The notes under the pieces are model-generated. The model did no database searches, was not told where the DNA came from, and saw only the letters and a list, made by a program, of their open reading frames with translations. Source: Reyranella sp. (lineage in GTDB: Bacteria > Pseudomonadota > Alphaproteobacteria > Reyranellales > Reyranellaceae). Taken from it: 57,621 nt of DNA. A program made the translations under genes and the position numbers. The stretch is from NCBI RefSeq assembly GCF_004297405.1, contig NZ_SCVC01000013.1, forward strand, positions 1 through 57,621. Direction: 5' to 3'. Positions 53,071 through 57,621 of the stretch are shown one piece after another (position 1 is the first letter of the stretch; each line of letters begins with the position of its first letter).

Positions 53071-53850
53071 TCAGGTCCGCTGCTTGACCGTCTGCACACC
53101 GGCGGCGAAGGCCTGCTGCAACAGCCAGACATCGCCCGCGATCGAAACGAAGTCGTAGCCGAGCTTCACGAACTGCGCGGCTTGCTTGGCGTCGACGGCG
53201 AGTCGACCGGCCGACTTGCCGTGCTTCTTCGCGGCCGCGATCGTCGCCTGCTCGGCGCTGAGAAAGTCGGGATGGTCGAACGCACCGGGCTCGCCCATCG
53301 CCACGGAGAGATCGTTATGGCCGAGCCACAACATGTCGACGCCGGGCATCGCGGCGATTTCGTCGGCCGCTGCAGCACCACGCGGATCCTCGACCTGGAG
53401 GATGATGGCCGTGCGGGCATTTTGTTCGGCAAAGCGCGGCAGCAACGGCTCGCTTCGCATCGCAAAGCGCTCGTGCGCGAGGCCCAGCGCTACGCCGCGT
53501 GTGCCATCGGGCCAGTACTTGGCGGCGTCGAGCACCGCCTTGGCCTGCTCGACCGAAGATACGATCGGCACCATCACACCGTCTGCGCCAGTATCGAGCG
53601 CGCGCGAGATATGATGACGCGATTGTGAAGGTACACGCACGACCAGCGGCAGATTCGCAGCCTGCATGTAACGCACGACCTGGCGGACGGTATCGAATCC
53701 GAAACCAGTATGCTCCATGTCGAGGACAGCATAGTCGGCGCCTGCTGCTTTCAGGATTTGTCCGATGCCGGGTGTTGCGAACTCGAACAGGAACGTGCCG
53801 ATCTTCGTTGAGCCAGTGCCGACGAAGTTGCGCAGACTGCCATTGGCCAT
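53071..53850 (-). CDS. HpcH/HpaI-type aldolase/citrate lyase family protein
   Basis: Metal-dependent class II aldolase that typically cleaves 4-hydroxy-2-oxo acids into pyruvate and an aldehyde. 259 residues. The TIM-barrel shows KIGTFLFEF, AVLDMEHTGFG (about 38-48), the Arg/His substrate region VRVPSQSRHHISR and ILQVEDPRGAAAADEI (about 152), with the metal-binding Glu and Asp. The C-terminal SVAMGEPGAFDHP loop is characteristic. ATG at 53850 has a weak GGGG SD. Its natural substrate is unknown. Confidence 0.9.
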   Translation of the reverse strand: MANGSLRNFVGTGSTKIGTFLFEFATPGIGQILKAAGADYAVLDMEHTGFGFDTVRQVVRYMQAANLPLVVRVPSQSRHHISRALDTGADGVMVPIVSSVEQAKAVLDAAKYWPDGTRGVALGLAHERFAMRSEPLLPRFAEQNARTAIILQVEDPRGAAAADEIAAMPGVDMLWLGHNDLSVAMGEPGAFDHPDFLSAEQATIAAAKKHGKSAGRLAVDAKQAAQFVKLGYDFVSIAGDVWLLQQAFAAGVQTVKQRT

Positions 53851-53927
53851 TGTTGTTTCCCCCTTTGTGGTCGCGATGCTAGCGTGGACCGTCTCTATCA
53901 ATCACCTACTTCTCAAGGGAGAAAACG

Positions 53928-54554
53928 ATGAAGCTCTATTACATGCCTGGCGCCTGTTCCCTCGGTATCCATGTGCTTCTCGAGGAAATCGGCAAGCCTT
54001 ACGACCTGCACAAGGTCGATGGCGCCAAGCAGGAACAGTACGGGCCAGACTTCGTGAAGCTCAACCCGAAGTCGAAGGTGCCGACTCTGGTCCGCGATGA
54101 CAGCACGGTGCTGACCGAGTATCCCGCGATCGCGGTGTGGCTCGCCCGCAAGAACCCGGATGCCGGCCTGCTGCCGAGCGATGCCGATGCCGAGGCGCGC
54201 GCGCTCGAAGCGATGGACTATGCCGTGTCGACCATGCACATGCAGGGCTTCTCGCGCATGTTCCGTCCGGCCGCCTACGCGCCGACCGAAGCCGACCACG
54301 ACACTGTCAAGGCACGCGGTAAGGAGATCATGGAGAAGGGCCTTGCCCTCATGGACAAGGCGCTGGAAGGCAAGGAGTACCTCGCCGGTAAGTTCTCGGT
54401 GGCCGATACCGCGCTGTTCTACGTCTCGTTCTGGGCGCATGGGCGCATGAAGATGCCGCTGCCGAAGAACGTCGCGGCCCACTACGAGCGCATGAAGGCG
54501 CGTCCCGCCGTCAAGCGCGCGCTTGAGCAGGAAGGTCTGGCCGCGGCGGCCTGA
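53928..54554 (+). CDS. Glutathione S-transferase family protein
   Basis: 208 residues. Thioredoxin-fold N-domain (about 1-80): LYYMPGACSLGIHVLLEEIGKPY, cut here as MPGACSLGIHVLLEEIG. Cys9 and Ser10 at the catalytic N-terminus recall bacterial beta-class GSTs. The KVPTL cis-Pro and the LTEYPAIAVWLA segment bind glutathione. The helical C-domain (about 88-205) ends with RMKARPAVKRAL. A substrate cannot be read. The gene is alone, with 78 bases to the divergent aldolase gene. Confidence 0.92.
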   Translation: MKLYYMPGACSLGIHVLLEEIGKPYDLHKVDGAKQEQYGPDFVKLNPKSKVPTLVRDDSTVLTEYPAIAVWLARKNPDAGLLPSDADAEARALEAMDYAVSTMHMQGFSRMFRPAAYAPTEADHDTVKARGKEIMEKGLALMDKALEGKEYLAGKFSVADTALFYVSFWAHGRMKMPLPKNVAAHYERMKARPAVKRALEQEGLAAAA

Positions 54555-54653
54555 TTTCTCCTCGCGGCTCCCGCTTCGGAGCCTGTTTGCGTGGCGGCTC
54601 AACGGCATCGGTGCCGTTGACCGCCGGTAGAGCGCGCCGCCAAATCGGACGTC

Positions 54654-55490
54654 ATGTCCGCGGCGCTGCTCTACGGTCTCGTCATTCTATCGGCCATCGC
54701 GCATTCGATCTGGAATGCGCTCGTCAAGTCGGCCGGCGACCGCACGCTCACCATGGTGGCGATCCGGGTCGCCGGTTTGACCCTCGGCCTCTGTGCCTTG
54801 CCGTTCGTCGATTGGCCGGCACCCGAGAGCTGGAAATGGCTCGGTCTCACGGCTCTCATACAATTCGGCTACTACGCGCTGCTAATTCGCTCGTATGGCG
54901 TGGGCGACATGAGCGTCGTCTATCCGCTGGCGCGCGGCGTAGCGCCGGTATTGACCGCCATCGTAGCGGCGCTGGCGATCGGCGAAAGCTTGAGCACTGC
55001 GCAGCTTGCAGCCGTCGGTCTGATCTCGCTCGGCATCATGGCCTTGTCCTTCGGCGCAGGTGCCAGCGGCGAAGCCGTGGGCTTTGCACTGGCGACCGGT
55101 GTCTCGGTCGCGGCCTATAGTTTCACCAGTGGCGTCGGTGTCCGTGCAGCAGGGACAGTCCTGGGGTTTCAGGCCTGTCTGGAAATCGTGACCGGCCTCG
55201 GCATGGTGGCCTATGCCCTCGCGACGCGACGCAGCGGTCTTCTCGCCTACGCGCGGCGTCATGGGCCAATCGGCCTGCTGGCAGGCGTCATCTCGGTGAT
55301 CGGCTTCCTTGCGTTCCTGGCCGCCGCGCAAAGTCTGCTACTCGGTCCGGTCGTCGCCTTGCGTGAAACCAGTGTGATCTTCGGCGCCGTCCTGGGAACG
55401 CTCGTGCTCAAGGAAGGGTTTGGCGTTCGCCGAATCGTCGCTTCCGGTTTCGTTGTCGGCGGGATCGCGCTTCTCGCCTTTGCCTCCTGA
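54654..55490 (+). CDS. EamA/DMT family transporter
   Basis: 278 residues with about ten transmembrane helices and two EamA repeats (about 5-135 and 145-275). SVVYPLARGVAPVLTAI and LGPVVALRETSVIFGAVLG are the typical family stretches, with LKEGFGVRRIVASGFVVGG in the second repeat. Members export metabolites or amino acids; substrate unknown. The next gene starts 14 bases later, likely cotranscribed. Confidence 0.87.
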   Translation: MSAALLYGLVILSAIAHSIWNALVKSAGDRTLTMVAIRVAGLTLGLCALPFVDWPAPESWKWLGLTALIQFGYYALLIRSYGVGDMSVVYPLARGVAPVLTAIVAALAIGESLSTAQLAAVGLISLGIMALSFGAGASGEAVGFALATGVSVAAYSFTSGVGVRAAGTVLGFQACLEIVTGLGMVAYALATRRSGLLAYARRHGPIGLLAGVISVIGFLAFLAAAQSLLLGPVVALRETSVIFGAVLGTLVLKEGFGVRRIVASGFVVGGIALLAFAS

Positions 55491-55504
55491 GGTAAGCTGC
55501 CGTC

Positions 55505-56479
55505 ATGTCCTTGCCTGCAAATCTCGAGAAACGTCTTCGCCTGCCGCTGATCGCGGCGCCCATGTTCCTGGTATCGGGGCCGGCGTTGGTGACGGCGGCC
55601 TGCCGCGCCGGCGTGATCGGTTCGTTCCCGACCGCCAACTGCCGCACCGTCGAAGAGCTCGACCAGTGGCTTGCGGGCATGAACGACGAGTTGAAGCGCG
55701 CAGCCGACGAGAGCGGCCGTGCCCCCGCGCCAGTGTGCCCCAATCTGATCGTGCATCGCTCCAATCCGCGCGTGCCCGACGATCTCGCGGCCGTGTTGCG
55801 CCACAAGGCGGAGATCGTGATCACCTCGGTGGGATCGCCCGAACCGGTGATGAAGCCGCTGAAGGATGCCGGCTGCCTCGTGCTGGCCGACGTCGCCTCG
55901 GTGCGTCATGCCGAAAAGGCCGTGGCGGCGGGTGTCGACGGTCTCGTGCTGCTGACGGCAGGTGCAGGTGGTCAGACTGGCTGGGTCAATCCCTTCGCCT
56001 TCGTACGCGCGGTACGGACATTCTGGGACGGCATCGTGGCCATGGCGGGCGGCATGGCGGATGGCCACGCCATTGCGGCGGCCGCGGCTCTGGGCTGCGA
56101 TCTCGCTTACATGGGCACCAAGTTCATCGCCACGCGCGAGAGCCTTGCCAAGGATGCCTACAAGCAGATGCTGGTCGATAGTCGGCTCGACGACGTATTG
56201 CTGACACGCGCCTTCACCGGATTGGAGACCAACATGCTGCGGCCCTCGATCGCTGCGGCGGGCCTCGATCCCGACAATCTGCCGGCGCGCGGTGCGATCG
56301 ACATTTCCAAGGACATCAACGCTTCGGCGCGCGACAAGCCCGACCCGAAGCGTTGGAAAGACATCTGGAGCGCGGGACACTCCGTCTCCGGCGTCAGCGA
56401 CGTGCCTTCGGTGGCGGACCTGATCGAGCGGACCGCGATCGAGTACGACACCGCCCTTCGCTCAATGCAGCGCGTATAG
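55505..56479 (+). CDS. Nitronate monooxygenase (NMO/2-nitropropane dioxygenase family)
   Basis: FMN-dependent oxidation of alkyl nitronates. 324 residues. The TIM barrel begins LRLPLIAAPMFLVSGPALV (about 10-28). The FMN-phosphate region GAGGQTGWVNPFAFVRAV lies at about 156-173, followed by AMAGGMADGHAIAAAAALGCD (here AGGMADGHAIAAA). The barrel closes with KFIATRES. It may detoxify nitro compounds or act on another oxidised nitrogen substrate. It follows EamA and its end overlaps usg by 18 bases. Confidence 0.9.
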   Translation: MSLPANLEKRLRLPLIAAPMFLVSGPALVTAACRAGVIGSFPTANCRTVEELDQWLAGMNDELKRAADESGRAPAPVCPNLIVHRSNPRVPDDLAAVLRHKAEIVITSVGSPEPVMKPLKDAGCLVLADVASVRHAEKAVAAGVDGLVLLTAGAGGQTGWVNPFAFVRAVRTFWDGIVAMAGGMADGHAIAAAAALGCDLAYMGTKFIATRESLAKDAYKQMLVDSRLDDVLLTRAFTGLETNMLRPSIAAAGLDPDNLPARGAIDISKDINASARDKPDPKRWKDIWSAGHSVSGVSDVPSVADLIERTAIEYDTALRSMQRV

Positions 56480-56728
56480 CCCGCTCGAAAAACGGAACTC
56501 GGCCGGCTTGATCAGGGCGGCATTGGCGACCCGCACGCGGTGCAGCCTGCCGTCGAGATTGTGTTCCCAGAAGTCGAGGAACTTGGTGAGGGCGGGGAAG
56601 CGGGGGGCCAGATCGAGGTTCTGCCAGACGAAGCTCTGCAGAACGTGCTGGTGATCAGGCATCCAGTAGAGGATTTCGGCCGTCGTGATGCGATAGTTGT
56701 TGAGTTGCGCAATGAAACTGCGGTCCAT
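56462..56728 (-). CDS. Usg family protein
   Basis: 88 residues of the small alphaproteobacterial Usg family: YRITTAEILYWMPDHQHVLQ, followed by FVWQNLDLAPRFPALTKFLDFW and a C-terminal KPAEFR segment. The pattern of aromatic and acidic residues matches. Its function is unknown. The gene converges with the nitronate monooxygenase gene and diverges from groES across 271 bases. Confidence 0.87.
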   Translation of the reverse strand: MDRSFIAQLNNYRITTAEILYWMPDHQHVLQSFVWQNLDLAPRFPALTKFLDFWEHNLDGRLHRVRVANAALIKPAEFRFSSGLYALH

Positions 56729-56868
56729 GCGGCACTCCTTGACAGGGGGCGCGTCAGGGAATAGTCACGCACCCTTAACGAAAAGTCAGCAAAATTCGTT
56801 CCATAACAAATACTTAGCAGCACTCTCGGATGATTGCTGCTAGTGCGAAGTGACTTCGTTTCGCTGCC

Positions 56869-56897
56869 TTGACTCAGGCTGGGCGCACACCTAAATC
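56869..56897 (+). promoter_or_regulatory. Promoter of groESL
   Basis: TTGACT (56869-56874), a 17-base spacer and TAAATC (56892-56897). Transcription would start near 56904-56908, just at the CIRCE site, which is the usual geometry for HrcA repression. Confidence 0.65.
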
Positions 56898-56906
56898 CGA
56901 TGCGCT

Positions 56907-56933
56907 TTGGCACTCTTCGCTGGAGAGTGCTGA
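56907..56933 (+). promoter_or_regulatory. CIRCE operator (HrcA binding site)
   Basis: TTGGCACTC-N9-GAGTGCTGA matches the CIRCE consensus TTAGCACTC-N9-GAGTGCTAA with one substitution in each half. It places groESL under HrcA heat-shock control. Confidence 0.92.
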
Positions 56934-56999
56934 CAGCAATCCTTTCCATCGCGGCCGTCCGGCTGCGCAGGCTCAACTAGGATCATTGGAGGAAGAAGC

Positions 57000-57317
57000 A
57001 TGAAGTTCCGTCCGCTTCACGACCGCGTCGTGGTCAAGCGCGTCGCGGAGGAAGAGAAGACCAAGGGCGGCATCATCATTCCGGACACTGCCAAGGAAAA
57101 GCCGATGGAAGGCGAAGTCGTCGCCGTCGGTCCTGGCGCCCGGGATGAGAAAGGCGCTCTCGTCGCTCTCGATGTGAAGGCCGGCGACCGCATCCTGTTC
57201 GGTAAGTGGTCCGGCACCGAGATCAAGCTCGACGGCGTCGAGTACCTGATCATGAAGGAAAGCGACATCATGGGAATCGTCGAAGGTTCCCCAGTGGCCA
57301 GCAAGAAGGCCGCCTGA
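57000..57317 (+). CDS. groES: Co-chaperonin GroES
   Basis: 105-residue lid of the GroEL chamber. [14 protein letters not shown] start, mobile loop region [11 protein letters not shown] (about 18-28) with the GroEL-binding GGIII, and [15 protein letters not shown] at the end are all standard. ATG at 57000 has GGAGG nine bases upstream. groEL follows 46 bases after, under shared CIRCE control. Confidence 0.97.
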   Translation: MKFRPLHDRVVVKRVAEEEKTKGGIIIPDTAKEKPMEGEVVAVGPGARDEKGALVALDVKAGDRILFGKWSGTEIKLDGVEYLIMKESDIMGIVEGSPVASKKAA

Positions 57318-57360
57318 TCGCTTCCAACGATCCATTCATCCAGAAATCGAGAGGAACTGA

Positions 57361-57621
<261 letters not shown>

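Overview
The window is GC-rich, densely packed DNA from an alphaproteobacterium. The clearest marker is a circularly permuted two-piece tmRNA gene at the left edge, encoding an ANDN-type tag. Supporting signs are ThyX as thymidylate synthase, alphaproteobacterial IlvB/IlvC/SerB/MiaA sequences, a Usg homologue, a CIRCE-controlled groESL, and many Bug receptor, CaiB, SDR and amidase type genes. I cannot name the genus. I see no CRISPR array, prophage or insertion sequence.

Layout. 1-240: ssrA on the minus strand, running off the left end. 361-1870: thyX and a GNAT gene, converging on mrp/apbC across a perfect 34-base inverted repeat. 3202-7013: hflK-hflC, then a Do/DegP protease. 7091-9958: serB-curA type oxidoreductase, divergent from miaA. 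10070-15194: branched-chain amino acid genes ilvB-ilvH-LysE exporter, then ilvC; between them sit two tandem lipoprotein paralogues on the opposite strand. 15275-19112: two tandem SDR paralogues, a zinc alcohol dehydrogenase and an acyl-CoA dehydrogenase. 19304-24949: the elongasome operon mreB-mreC-mreD-mrdA-rodA. 25045-25120: tRNA-Lys(CUU).

25266-34142 is accessory. It holds a YidB-like protein, a secreted NTF2-like protein, a winged-helix-like mini-protein, a GrdB-like selenoprotein, an exported metallophosphoesterase, DinB, phosphofructokinase, prmB, a thioredoxin-like protein, a CoA-transferase and two small lipoproteins with calcium-binding-type repeats. 34294-38473 is a catabolic block: amidase, SCP2-type thiolase with its Zn-ribbon/OB-fold partner, and a Bug solute receptor. 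38479-43402 has alkB divergent from ogt, a cytochrome c, an MFS transporter, a methyltransferase and an FMN reductase. 43580-48241 has an IalB-like protein, a LysR regulator, a helical protein with 5-formyl-THF cyclo-ligase, a second cytochrome c, a Tat-exported ferritin-like protein and a divergent ECF sigma factor. 48238-56728 has GNAT-hydrolase, Kup, a P450, an HpaI-type aldolase, a GST, an EamA exporter, a nitronate monooxygenase and Usg. groES and the start of groEL close the window.

The most notable observation is complement(26657..27562). A GrdB-like (glycine/sarcosine/betaine reductase selenoprotein B family) gene is interrupted by one in-frame TGA exactly at a UxxC redox motif. Immediately downstream is a perfect 7-bp stem-loop whose spacing and loop fit a bacterial SECIS element. 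A conventional gene caller would split it into two orphan fragments. Second is the ECF sigma factor at 47309, which is fused in frame to an RskA-like anti-sigma segment with a truncated membrane anchor.
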